From positions 1 to 64,000 of IMG/VR virus record IMGVR_UViG_3300032304_000700: a stretch of 64,000 nucleotides of DNA; one strand, 5' to 3'. The notes beneath the pieces are model-generated. The model did not search any database. It was not told the origin of the DNA and saw only the letters and a program-made list of their open reading frames with translations. This document shows positions 41,109-49,737 of the stretch, in pieces. This stretch comes from a virus. Within the stretch, counting starts at the first letter, position 1; each line of letters starts with the position of its first letter. Position numbers and translations under genes: made by a program.

Positions 41109-42080
41109 CTATCCTAAATTTGCATATCCTAATGGAAACCCATTTCTAAACTCTGCTCCCATTTTTGGAACAATCATTTGATATCCTTGAATTAGTTGTT
41201 TAATTCCCATATCCAAATCCCATTCAGGTTTCCATCCAGTATCTTCTATTTTTTTATTTGAAACTATGTAATTTCTTTTATCTGGGTCTTGATAATAATC
41301 ATCATATACTACTGCAAAATCTTTTACATATTTTTGTATTTTTTCCAATAGTTCTTGTTTATTTAAATTTGCAGAAGTCAATCCTACATTAAAAACTTCA
41401 CTATTGTATGTTTTATAATTTTTTAACATAAATAAAAATGCAGATGCAACATCTTCTACATGAATAAAATTTCTTTTAAACGATTTTTCAAATACTACAA
41501 TATATTTGTCTGTGATTGCTTTGTAAACAAAATCGTTTACCAATAAGTCCGTTCTCATACGAGGAGATACACCAAACACAGTTGCTAATCTAAAAATTAT
41601 AGAATCAGTTGATGTTCTTAAAAAATTTTCTGCTTCACATTTGGTTTGACCATAAACGGATATTGGAGTTAATGGGGATTCTTCATCACATTCCAACTGG
41701 CCAGTACCCAACCCATATCCACTATTTGTATTTGGATATAGAATCTTTTTTCCTTTTTTGTTGGTAAATTTAACTATATTTACAATTTGGTCAAAGTTAA
41801 TTTCTTTTGCTAATTGTGGGTCGGCGGCACATGCTGGAAATCCTACAATGGCTGCTAATGGAATTATTATATCATGTTCGTTACACAATCTTTCTAATTC
41901 GGTTACATTACGAACATCACCATAAATGAATTTAAATTTTGAATTTGATGTATATTGTAATAAGGATGTTTGATTGAATAACAATTTATCTAAAACGGTA
42001 ACACTATATCCCGCATTTAACATAACTCCAGTAATTACTGAGCCCAAATACCCTGCACCTCCTGTGATAAGAATTTTCAT
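41109..42080 (-). CDS. NAD-dependent nucleotide-sugar epimerase/dehydratase (extended SDR)
   Basis: 323 aa. N-terminal Rossmann KILITGGAGYLGSVITGVML (GxxGxxG at residues 7-13), GDVRNVTELERL with the Asp that contacts adenine, IIPLAAIVGFPACAADP, and the catalytic YGQTK (Tyr143, Lys147). Later: FRLATVFGVSPRMRTDLLVN, FIHVEDVASAFLFML and EVFNVGLTSANLNKQELLEK. This is the GalE/RmlB/WcaG superfamily. Exact substrate is open: epimerase, 4,6-dehydratase or reductase. With the RmlC-like gene and the ThDP enzyme it suggests tailoring of a host-supplied nucleotide sugar. It overlaps the next SGNH gene by 4 nt. Confidence 0.88.
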   Translation of the reverse strand: MKILITGGAGYLGSVITGVMLNAGYSVTVLDKLLFNQTSLLQYTSNSKFKFIYGDVRNVTELERLCNEHDIIIPLAAIVGFPACAADPQLAKEINFDQIVNIVKFTNKKGKKILYPNTNSGYGLGTGQLECDEESPLTPISVYGQTKCEAENFLRTSTDSIIFRLATVFGVSPRMRTDLLVNDFVYKAITDKYIVVFEKSFKRNFIHVEDVASAFLFMLKNYKTYNSEVFNVGLTSANLNKQELLEKIQKYVKDFAVVYDDYYQDPDKRNYIVSNKKIEDTGWKPEWDLDMGIKQLIQGYQMIVPKMGAEFRNGFPLGYANLG

Positions 42081-42859
42081 AACTTATTTTTAATATAAGT
42101 ATAAAATTGTTTTGAAAAATTCTCATGCCACATTTCACCGGGATGGTGATTATCCCTACCCTTTAAATCATTTTTATAACAATTCATTGGATTAAAAAAT
42201 GTATCGTAATTTATAGTATTTTTTAATTGTGGTTCCAATTCTTTAAAAACATCATAATAATATCCAGCAATTGTATGGAATATTTTAATGTTATGTAATT
42301 TTGCAATAGTTTCTACAAATGTGTAAGCTTCCCAAAATGTCATTAAATCTTGATAATCATTTCTCAACTCTATAAATAATAAATCTTCACTTTCATTTTT
42401 CCAAACTAAATCATTATGGTTTGCAATTCTAAATCCTCCTACTTTTTTAAATGAACCATTTTCTCTTATATAATCTCTCCTACTAAATCCTGGCCACATT
42501 ATTAAAACCATATTTGGTATAAATTCGGTTGATATTATTTTATAAAGTGTTTTTGCAATAAATGATGTGGATACTCCATACATACCATAATTAAAAACTT
42601 TACCAAATTTATTACCAATTAGATTTGGCCAGATTTTATTATTATCAACACCGATGCCCATTGTCCAAGAACAACCCAATGTTATTACATTATACTCCGA
42701 TGTGTTATACAATGAATCCGAGCGATATCCATGTTCATTCATTTTATATTGAATTGTACCATCATCTATTGTATCACTTGCAAGAGTATTAAATGTTTTA
42801 TTTTTATATTGTTCAAAAACGAAAACATCATTTGATAATATTTTATTAACATCCATCAT
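42077..42859 (-). CDS. SGNH-hydrolase-like protein 2
   Basis: 260 aa. Blocks: NVITLGCSWTMGIGVDNNKI (block I, GCSW), VFNYGMYGVSTSFIAKTLYK (block II), VLIMWPGFSRRDYI (block III-like) and DNHHPGEMWHENFSKQFYTY (block V, with DxxH). The length and order of blocks match the other five paralogues here. Two in-frame ATGs begin the gene; the first shares 1 nt with the stop of the upstream glycosyltransferase. Probably an esterase or acyltransferase acting on carbohydrate, or a non-catalytic relative. Confidence 0.6.
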   Translation of the reverse strand: MMDVNKILSNDVFVFEQYKNKTFNTLASDTIDDGTIQYKMNEHGYRSDSLYNTSEYNVITLGCSWTMGIGVDNNKIWPNLIGNKFGKVFNYGMYGVSTSFIAKTLYKIISTEFIPNMVLIMWPGFSRRDYIRENGSFKKVGGFRIANHNDLVWKNESEDLLFIELRNDYQDLMTFWEAYTFVETIAKLHNIKIFHTIAGYYYDVFKELEPQLKNTINYDTFFNPMNCYKNDLKGRDNHHPGEMWHENFSKQFYTYIKNKL

Positions 42860-44298
42860 TACAAAATGATATTGTTTTGTATATTATAAAGTTCATTTAT
42901 AAAGTTAACACCATGTGGTTTTATTTTATGATACTCTAACAATAATTTCTGATTATGAACCAATATGTCTTCCATTTTCCAATACCAATCATGCAATTCT
43001 TCGTTTGACATTGCACATAATTTTTTAATTTCATTGTGAATTGCCAACATTCTATCTTCTTTCGATTCAATTGTGTCGTAAGTTTCATCTATAAAACCAT
43101 CAAATGTTTTAAATCCTAATTCTCTTAATAATTTTAAACCACCTGCAAATGTTACAAATATAAATGGTTGAAAATTTGCAATTGGTTTGAATATTTTTTC
43201 CGTAAGTGATTTGTGTTCTCCGTCTACTAATGTCTCAAATAATATTTCAAAATAAGAATCTAAATGAGCTTTAAAATGCATATCAGTCCATGCATTAATA
43301 TCACCATAAGTATTTCCACTTTCACTTTGTAAATTATGTGGAAACATACTATACGATGATTTAATTTTTTCAATATCTACATCTAATTTATATTCATTTA
43401 TTAAATGTTGTATAGTTAATACATCCATACCATTTGTAGATAAAAAAGACCAATCACCATATTTTAATAAATCATCATTTATCATTCTATACATGACTGC
43501 CAATCTATGAAATCTGGCATTTCTCATTTTCATCAAATACTTATTTGGTCTTATAGTATTTCTACTATTATTAAAGTCATCTATACTCATTGATAACTTT
43601 AAGTTATTTGATATTCCATCTGCATAAAACCAAGAACTATGGTCTAAACAAAATGGTAAATTTCTAACCTGATATTTTCTTTGATGTGGAGGAAACCAGT
43701 TTTCATATAATTCTTTTGCATTAAAACTATTTACAATTATAAACACAGATGTAGCCGGTAATCCACTATTTTTTAAACATTCGGTTAAAGCATTATGCAT
43801 ATTTAAATCTAAAAAAGGTTCCATAGTATAATCTATGTAAATAATTCCTTTTTTTTCTTTTACTTTTTCTAAAACTTCTCTAGAAATGAATTTCCAAAAA
43901 TATGAACCATTTAATTTATCAGCAATTGCATTATTTACCCCTGTGAATTGTGTAAATATTGGATTTGGTCTTATTGGATATATAAATTTTTTGTTTGGAT
44001 TTCTTTCAAATAAAACAGAAGATTCTTTGTATTCTAAATGGTCTCTATAAACATTGGCTTGAAAAAAATACCCATGTGCAGTATTTGGGTTGTGTCCCAT
44101 AGAATCTTCAAATATATCTTTCATAAAAATTTGATTACCTCTTTCGTTTACAGGTGCTTCAAATATTGTAGAATGTAATGTTCTATTAGTGTGTAATGAG
44201 GAGATATAATTTATAATACCAAGTTGTGTATCTAATGCATTTGGTAATATAAATGTTGGAAATATATAATCAAATACAAATGTTAATCTTTTTTTCAT
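42859..44298 (-). CDS. Glycosyltransferase-like protein (GT-B-like C-terminus)
   Basis: 479 aa. The C-terminal region KSLTEKIFKPIANFQPFIFV, TFAGGLKLLRELGFKTFDGF and IDETYDTIESKEDRMLAIHN follows the pattern of fucosyltransferase-like/GT-B enzymes ('SEK.fKp....PFI..G....L..L..lGFkTF...iDE.YD'). The N-terminal half is unusual, with FIYPIRPNPIFTQFTGVNNA, IIYIDYTMEPFLD and KYLMKMRNARFHRLAVMYRM. Similar large proteins occur in aquatic phage genomes, from memory. A sugar transferase acting on glycan or virion protein is likely. Nucleotide-sugar type is unknown. Confidence 0.6.
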   Translation of the reverse strand: MKKRLTFVFDYIFPTFILPNALDTQLGIINYISSLHTNRTLHSTIFEAPVNERGNQIFMKDIFEDSMGHNPNTAHGYFFQANVYRDHLEYKESSVLFERNPNKKFIYPIRPNPIFTQFTGVNNAIADKLNGSYFWKFISREVLEKVKEKKGIIYIDYTMEPFLDLNMHNALTECLKNSGLPATSVFIIVNSFNAKELYENWFPPHQRKYQVRNLPFCLDHSSWFYADGISNNLKLSMSIDDFNNSRNTIRPNKYLMKMRNARFHRLAVMYRMINDDLLKYGDWSFLSTNGMDVLTIQHLINEYKLDVDIEKIKSSYSMFPHNLQSESGNTYGDINAWTDMHFKAHLDSYFEILFETLVDGEHKSLTEKIFKPIANFQPFIFVTFAGGLKLLRELGFKTFDGFIDETYDTIESKEDRMLAIHNEIKKLCAMSNEELHDWYWKMEDILVHNQKLLLEYHKIKPHGVNFINELYNIQNNIIL

Positions 44299-44300
44299 AG

Positions 44301-45074
44301 TTAAGAAAATATTTGAGGCCCTAATTGGTGGGATTTATTAAATGGTATTAAAATTTTTTTAGCGTAAGCTTGGAATTGAGATTCTATACTTCGTGTGTCA
44401 ACAGCTGTTAATGATAATTCATATCTTTCTTTAGATTCTAATGTATCATATTCTGGAAAAATTTCTTTTAAATATTGATAATGCATTAATTGTGTAGGAT
44501 GTGTGTCATGTGTGTCTCTATCTTCATATTTTACATAATTGGATTCATTTTCAAAATTTATACGTTTCCAATCATCCATTGCTTCTTTTATATCTAATGT
44601 ATCTTTTATATATGTGAAATATTTATTCATTAATTTATTTAATCTATGTTCGTTTTCTAATACAATATTATTCATAGATGTTAAAAATGTATGTTTAATA
44701 TTTTTTAGAGTTAATATTTCTTTTATGGTTTTTACTGCTATATAAGTTTGATAAATACTCCATTCGTCAGACCACATATTTTCTAAAAAATCCTTTGGTA
44801 TATCTGTGTTCCAGTAAATATTACCACCATGTTTCCAATTGTTTTTATTTCTGAATGAGAATCTGTCCATATTCGTAAACATAACAACTACATAATCATC
44901 TTCATTTAAAATATTACTAACTTCTATAAATCTATTCATTATAAATGTATTAGATGCACCTCCTTGGCCATAATTCATATATTCTTCAAAATTAGCACCC
45001 ATATAATCTGCCCAAGTTGCAGTTACATATCCCGTATAACTACACCCAAATGTTATTAATCTTTTACCAACCAT
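44301..45074 (-). CDS. SGNH-hydrolase-like protein 3
   Basis: 257 aa from the ATG at 45074 (an upstream TTG at 45092 is less likely), overlapping the previous gene by 11 nt. Block I RLITFGCSYTGYVTATWADY, block II NYGQGGASNTFIMNRFIEVS, VVVMFTNMDRFSFRNKNNWK, and block V YEDRDTHDTHPTQLMHYQYL with D-x-x-H. Core segments and spacing match paralogues 2 and 6 best. The conserved serine and C-terminal Asp-His argue for a catalytic enzyme. Substrate unknown. Confidence 0.6.
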   Translation of the reverse strand: MVGKRLITFGCSYTGYVTATWADYMGANFEEYMNYGQGGASNTFIMNRFIEVSNILNEDDYVVVMFTNMDRFSFRNKNNWKHGGNIYWNTDIPKDFLENMWSDEWSIYQTYIAVKTIKEILTLKNIKHTFLTSMNNIVLENEHRLNKLMNKYFTYIKDTLDIKEAMDDWKRINFENESNYVKYEDRDTHDTHPTQLMHYQYLKEIFPEYDTLESKERYELSLTAVDTRSIESQFQAYAKKILIPFNKSHQLGPQIFS

Positions 45075-45849
45075 TATTTTTAATTTTTTCAATTATAGAA
45101 TTATAAACAATTTCATGCCCGGTCTTTGAGGTATGCATGGTTCCCATATCATCCGGATATTGATGTGATAATTTCATAAAATCTGCATCTACTATATTTT
45201 CATCATTAATATAACCATCAAATCCTTTGTCGTATGTTAAAAATAAATGTCGTATTCCTTTATTTTTCAAAAGTATATGTGACATCACCATCATTCCTAT
45301 ATCATATTGTCTTTGAATCTGGTCATCAAATATATTTAAATAATAATCTTTAAGTAATTTCATTTTATCATTACCTTCACTATCAAATCGGGCATAATAA
45401 TTAGATTGCCAGTTAGGATTATCTATACAATTATCAACATAATCTATTATACTATTAAAATTTTCGGTTAATAGTTTCCCATTATAATTTTTGTCATTTT
45501 GCATTGGATTGGGTATGGTGTATTTATAATTATCTTTACCATATGGTGGATACTGATGATAGTTTACATCCGTATTTTTAATTTCTCCAACAAAATCATA
45601 TCCTTCCTTAAACCACTCCGTTCTATTATATGTGGTCACACCTATACACATGAAATCTATATTAGATATATTTTCCAATGCATATTTTACTTGTAAAGAT
45701 ATTGAAAAATTTGAACTGGAACCTTTAGCTAAATTTATTAAATTTTTATTTAGATTTGATGCCAATAAACTGCCATACGGTTCCTTTTCTAAATTATGAC
45801 ATCCTATTCCAATATTGAAGGAATCACCACATATAACTAAATTATTCAT
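45064..45849 (-). CDS. SGNH-hydrolase-like protein 4
   Basis: 261 aa. Block I NLVICGDSFNIGIGCHNLEK (GDSF, a textbook GDSL start), block II NLAKGSSSNFSISLQVKYAL, FMCIGVTTYNRTEWFKEGYD, and near the C-terminus MGTMHTSKTGHEIVYNSIIE with a late His. The middle carries NPNWQSNYYARFDSEGNDKM. Overlaps the following paralogue by 11 nt and the preceding one by 8 nt. Likely acyl-ester hydrolase or transferase; substrate unknown. Confidence 0.62.
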   Translation of the reverse strand: MNNLVICGDSFNIGIGCHNLEKEPYGSLLASNLNKNLINLAKGSSSNFSISLQVKYALENISNIDFMCIGVTTYNRTEWFKEGYDFVGEIKNTDVNYHQYPPYGKDNYKYTIPNPMQNDKNYNGKLLTENFNSIIDYVDNCIDNPNWQSNYYARFDSEGNDKMKLLKDYYLNIFDDQIQRQYDIGMMVMSHILLKNKGIRHLFLTYDKGFDGYINDENIVDADFMKLSHQYPDDMGTMHTSKTGHEIVYNSIIEKIKNNGW

Positions 45850-46723
45850 TTATAATTTTATTTTCTTTTATATAATTATACAATTCTTCTGCCCATATTT
45901 TGTGTGAGGATGGTGATGGGTGCCAACCACTATAAACATCTTCTTTATTGTTTAATTCCATAAAACTTTTAAATGTATTATTAATTTTATTTTTTTTATA
46001 AAATCTAATATCATCGATTATGTTCCACATTGATAAATATTCTTGTTTATAATATTTTCTTTTAATATCATTAGATGACTGATAGGGGTGTAAATTCAAA
46101 TCTAATTTAGATATTTCATCGGTAATGTTTACATCAAACCATTCATTTGGAGATTTTCCCACATTTTGATAAAAAGAATTAAAACACATCCAATTAATGT
46201 TATATGTTCTACAAAAATTTTGAAATTGTAAAATATTTGTAATGTGTCTTGGTAAGTATTCTTCTTTATTCCAAAGATATTCTACATAGTAATCCCAAAA
46301 TATTTTTTGATTTTCTATTTGTAAATTTGGTATAGAAGGCCATATTCTTAATTTTTGAGAATTGTTCTCATCTTTATACCAAAAAGAATTTCTTTCAGGG
46401 GATGACCATCCAACCAATAAAAATAAATCATTTGTAGGTATTTCTTTTGAAATATAATTTGAAATAACAAATGATATAATTCTATTTAATATAGTTCCAT
46501 TGTCATCTGCAGGCCATGCTAAATTTATTAAATTTGCATTTAATTTTTCTGCAAGGTATGTTGGGAATATTTTTGATAATCTATAAGGTGTATTATCTTC
46601 AATCCAATCATATTCTCCCATATGTTTATCGAATGGTTGTGTTTTTATTATATCAGGGTCTACAATTTCTGAACCAAATACCCAACTGTCTCCATCACAT
46701 ATTATAGTTAATTTATTTTTCAT
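45842..46723 (-). CDS. SGNH-hydrolase-like protein 5
   Basis: 293 aa. Block I TIICDGDSWVFGSEIVDPDI, block II NLAWPADDNGTILNRIISFV, block III-like FLLVGWSSPERNSFWYKDEN and block V YSGWHPSPSSHKIWAEELYN. Trp- and Asn-rich middle (KIFWDYYVEYLWNKEEYLPR). The 'HPS..SH..WA..L' C-terminus is a clear block V. Tight overlaps with both neighbours place it in the same operon. Substrate unknown. Confidence 0.62.
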   Translation of the reverse strand: MKNKLTIICDGDSWVFGSEIVDPDIIKTQPFDKHMGEYDWIEDNTPYRLSKIFPTYLAEKLNANLINLAWPADDNGTILNRIISFVISNYISKEIPTNDLFLLVGWSSPERNSFWYKDENNSQKLRIWPSIPNLQIENQKIFWDYYVEYLWNKEEYLPRHITNILQFQNFCRTYNINWMCFNSFYQNVGKSPNEWFDVNITDEISKLDLNLHPYQSSNDIKRKYYKQEYLSMWNIIDDIRFYKKNKINNTFKSFMELNNKEDVYSGWHPSPSSHKIWAEELYNYIKENKIINE

Positions 46724-47361
46724 TAAATTAATTTTTTATCATTTATAAAATTAACCATTAAATGATTTGCAAAGTCTCTATGTCCTTTGAATGACCAATG
46801 GTTATCATTTATTTTATTATTAGTTGCAGTTTTAATATTTTCAAATGATGTCCATAAATCAGTAACTTCCCAAAATATACAATTATTAATTTTTTTAGAA
46901 TATAAAAATTTTTCAATAAATGCATATCTAAAATTAGTTCTATCAATGAAAGATTGGTCATTTACTAAATTTAAAAAATAAATAATATGTTCACCTTCTT
47001 CTTTACTAAATCCCAATTGTATCAATAAATCATAGGCCGATGGGGTGATAGTTGTAAATCGTTTGTACAATGGTAAATTTATATTTTGATTATTTGGAAT
47101 ATCAAATCTATGATAAAAAGTTTTACCAATTATAACAAAATCATTTTCACCTATTAAATGGTGATTTTCTAATATACTATCTATTATTCTGTCGTTTGAT
47201 AGTGAACCATATCCAAAATTTACAAGTTCTAAATTTAATTTAGATGCAATAATTTCAGCCCAATGAAAATCATTTAATTTTCTATATAATATAGAATATT
47301 CATCTTCTTCATGAGTTTTATTAAATGTAAAAGAATCACCAAAAGTAAACAATTTATTCAT
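46723..47361 (-). CDS. SGNH-hydrolase-like protein 6
   Basis: 212 aa, the shortest of the set. Block I KLFTFGDSFTFNKTHEEDEY, then HWAEIIASKLNLELVNFGYG with block II GSLSNDRI, FVIIGKTFYHRFDIPNN, and block V NDNHWSFKGHRDFANHLMVN. The GDSF nucleophile and the late His are present. Shares 1 nt with the next gene. It lies just downstream of two 'FIHTWD' transferases. Likely an esterase-type enzyme acting on the same glycan. Confidence 0.62.
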   Translation of the reverse strand: MNKLFTFGDSFTFNKTHEEDEYSILYRKLNDFHWAEIIASKLNLELVNFGYGSLSNDRIIDSILENHHLIGENDFVIIGKTFYHRFDIPNNQNINLPLYKRFTTITPSAYDLLIQLGFSKEEGEHIIYFLNLVNDQSFIDRTNFRYAFIEKFLYSKKINNCIFWEVTDLWTSFENIKTATNNKINDNHWSFKGHRDFANHLMVNFINDKKLI

Positions 47362-47364
47362 ATA

Positions 47365-48234
47365 CTATATTTTACCAAAAGAAGGGCCATACCAATCCAT
47401 TGATAGTTGTCTAATTTCTTTCCAATCTTCCATACTATGTAGGTTTCGGTCTTCCGCTGCTTTTCTAACTAAATAATAATTAGTAGTGTGTTCACCTTTT
47501 GGGTGTATATTCCAATTTACTAAATGTTTATATAATGTAGTTCCAGGTCCATAATAAAATTCTGGTCCATCCATAATTTCAAATGAATTTAATTTAATAA
47601 AATCATTATAAATAATTTTATGTTGCCAACGATACGCTTGTGCAATTATATCCATAGTTGGTGAATCTGCATAAAAAAAGATATCATCAAATGATGTATA
47701 ATTAAATTCTCTTGTAAATCTTGGTAAATATGATGAAGATGCATATGCAACAAATGGTTCTGTTGGATGTATATAAAACTTATTGGTCATTACTCCAAAT
47801 TTATTTTCTTCATCTAATGGAAAATTCAAATCAAATCTACCTTTTATTACTAAATCATAAACAAATTCATTTTCTATTTCATATTTTCTTTTTAAAAAAA
47901 CACTTTTCATAAAACTATAAAAAAGTGGAGACCATGCATTTGTAAATCGTGATTGTTCAAAATGTTCAAACTCCATTAAAACAGGATTGAATGCATTTTG
48001 AATTGCCAATCTATCATTATCATCTAATGTATAAATGGTAGATTCTTCTCTTTGTGTTGCATCGGTTTCTCTGTAAGAATTTATGTCCCAGGTATGAATA
48101 AAAAAATCAACTTTAACACGTTGTTTTGTATTATTGTTTATTTTTATATCAAAATAATTTAATATGTTTTCTACTGCGTTTTTCCATGTTCTCGATTGAC
48201 CTGTTAAACACACTGCAACTCTAAATGTTTTCAT
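47365..48234 (-). CDS. Glycosyltransferase-like protein, 'FIHTWD' family, copy 1
   Basis: 289 aa. Starts FRVAVCLTGQSRTWKNAVEN, then VKVDFFIHTWDINSYRETDA. A 'CL.GQSR.W' start followed by 'D.F.HTWD' marks a family of presumed glycosyltransferases found in aquatic phage and bacterial polysaccharide loci. Also YDLVIKGRFDLNFPLDEENK (R-x-D), DDIFFYADSPTMDIIAQAYR and GPEFYYGPGTTLYKHLVNWN. It is a paralogue of the next gene upstream. Acceptor and donor are unknown. Transferase activity inferred. Confidence 0.6.
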   Translation of the reverse strand: MKTFRVAVCLTGQSRTWKNAVENILNYFDIKINNNTKQRVKVDFFIHTWDINSYRETDATQREESTIYTLDDNDRLAIQNAFNPVLMEFEHFEQSRFTNAWSPLFYSFMKSVFLKRKYEIENEFVYDLVIKGRFDLNFPLDEENKFGVMTNKFYIHPTEPFVAYASSSYLPRFTREFNYTSFDDIFFYADSPTMDIIAQAYRWQHKIIYNDFIKLNSFEIMDGPEFYYGPGTTLYKHLVNWNIHPKGEHTTNYYLVRKAAEDRNLHSMEDWKEIRQLSMDWYGPSFGKI

Positions 48235-48986
48235 TATATCAAATTTAGCTTTGGTTCAATTGGAATATTTAATCTTTTTATTTTTATATCAAACATTCTT
48301 AAAAAAAATCCAAAAATTAATTCATTGGATGTATTTTTATTAAAATGTGTCTCATTTAACATTGGTAACATATTATATATGGATGTTATTATATCAAATG
48401 TATGAGAGTTTGCAAAAAATAGATTGTAATCAATTTTATCGTATGGAAAAGTAAATGTTTTAATTGCCGATGCCGTATAAATAGTTTTATTTTCAGGTAT
48501 ACAAAATTGGTCTGCTATTAAATTGTAACTAATTGTATCGAATTCAATATCTGGAGTTATTCTAATACAAACATCATATTCAAAATTATTAGATAATTCA
48601 TATTCTCTTTTTAAATGTGCAGACATCATTAAACTATATAGTTCCGGGCCGTACTTCGATATTAGACAATTTTGTGTTTCATCATTTGTAAAGTTTTTTC
48701 TAAGTTCATTTAAATGAGTTTCTCTACTATTGTATTTATCAAAATTATCGATTATTATTGATTTAGGTTTAATAAAATTTTTAAAATCTTCCAATGAAGA
48801 GTTGTGAATAATTTGGGTTTGATTGTGTTTAATATCAAAGTCCCAAGTATGAACAAATACATCAAATGATGTCTTTTCACTTGAAAATTGTGATAGTGCA
48901 CTTAATTTATAAAACAAATTTATCCAACTTTGATATTTGTTTGGCCAATTGTTTAAATGTCCTGATATACAAAATGCAAATTTCAT
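48234..48986 (-). CDS. Glycosyltransferase-like protein, 'VHTWD' family, copy 2
   Basis: 250 aa. Starts KFAFCISGHLNNWPNKYQSW, then FDVFVHTWDFDIKHNQTQII, LYSLMMSAHLKREYELSNNF, EYDVCIRITPDIEFDTISYN (R-x-x-x-D) and LFFANSHTFDIITSIYNMLP. It matches copy 1 in order and spacing, but is shorter and lacks the 'YYGPG' C-terminal part. Adjacent to copy 1 by a 1-nt overlap, so the pair probably arose by duplication. Likely sugar transferase. Confidence 0.58.
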   Translation of the reverse strand: MKFAFCISGHLNNWPNKYQSWINLFYKLSALSQFSSEKTSFDVFVHTWDFDIKHNQTQIIHNSSLEDFKNFIKPKSIIIDNFDKYNSRETHLNELRKNFTNDETQNCLISKYGPELYSLMMSAHLKREYELSNNFEYDVCIRITPDIEFDTISYNLIADQFCIPENKTIYTASAIKTFTFPYDKIDYNLFFANSHTFDIITSIYNMLPMLNETHFNKNTSNELIFGFFLRMFDIKIKRLNIPIEPKLNLI

Positions 48987-48987
48987 T

Positions 48988-49734
48988 TTAAAAATAAATG
49001 TTGTTTTCTATATAAAATTGAAAATAATTACCTATACCAGTCATATCCCATATTTTATATTCAGTTGAATTTTTAAAATCACAAAATATTTTATATTTGT
49101 CTTTATATGGTATAGATTCATTTAATATAGGTAATCCCTGAAATGTATCCGTTTCTAAATATTTATTTTCATAATTACTTTTTGCATCGATAACATCTGT
49201 AATTTTTAATTTATCATTTAATGCAAATAATAATTTATATTCAAATGAACCAATATTTTTATATTCATCTTCAGTAATCATATTACCACATCCCAACCAT
49301 ATTAAAGAATCGGTATATGTTAGTTTTTTCATATTCGTATATTCTATAAAACAAACAAGATTATCATTTACATATAAATTAATAATTGAATTAACATCAT
49401 CACATATCACTACATATTCATTAAATTCATTTTCTAATTCAGTTGGTAATGTATATGTTGCATTCTTGCAAATAATTTCTTCGTTGGAATCAAAAAACCA
49501 ATAATTTAATTGAATCATTGTATTTCCATCATCATTTAATATTGCAGAAAGTCCACAATGTCTACCATTTCTTGCAAAAAAATATGAAGGATTTTCTTTC
49601 ATTATAGATTCTTTTATAATTTTTACACTTGCAAAAATAGTAAAATCTTTTTCCATAAAATCATCAATTCTTTTTGATGTCTCATATCTTCCAACTGGAA
49701 GAATACAAAATATATTATCTTTATTGACTATCAT
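48988..49734 (-). CDS. Stand-alone LamG/ConA-like domain protein
   Basis: 248 aa, almost wholly a jelly-roll-type domain: CILPVGRYETSKRIDDFMEK, DFTIFASVKIIKESIMKENP, CGLSAILNDDGNTMIQLNYW, EYVVICDDVNSIINLYVNDN, LIWLGCGNMITEDEYKNIGS. Strand pattern and the 'N.W..V.C....D..N.I.LYVND' line match the lectin-like inserts in the two galactosyltransferase-like genes nearby (51156, 52598). There is no transferase or anchor motif. No signal peptide was seen, so it is probably cytoplasmic, perhaps an accessory glycan-binding subunit for the transferases. Confidence 0.55.
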   Translation of the reverse strand: MIVNKDNIFCILPVGRYETSKRIDDFMEKDFTIFASVKIIKESIMKENPSYFFARNGRHCGLSAILNDDGNTMIQLNYWFFDSNEEIICKNATYTLPTELENEFNEYVVICDDVNSIINLYVNDNLVCFIEYTNMKKLTYTDSLIWLGCGNMITEDEYKNIGSFEYKLLFALNDKLKITDVIDAKSNYENKYLETDTFQGLPILNESIPYKDKYKIFCDFKNSTEYKIWDMTGIGNYFQFYIENNIYF

Positions 49735-49737
49735 AAA

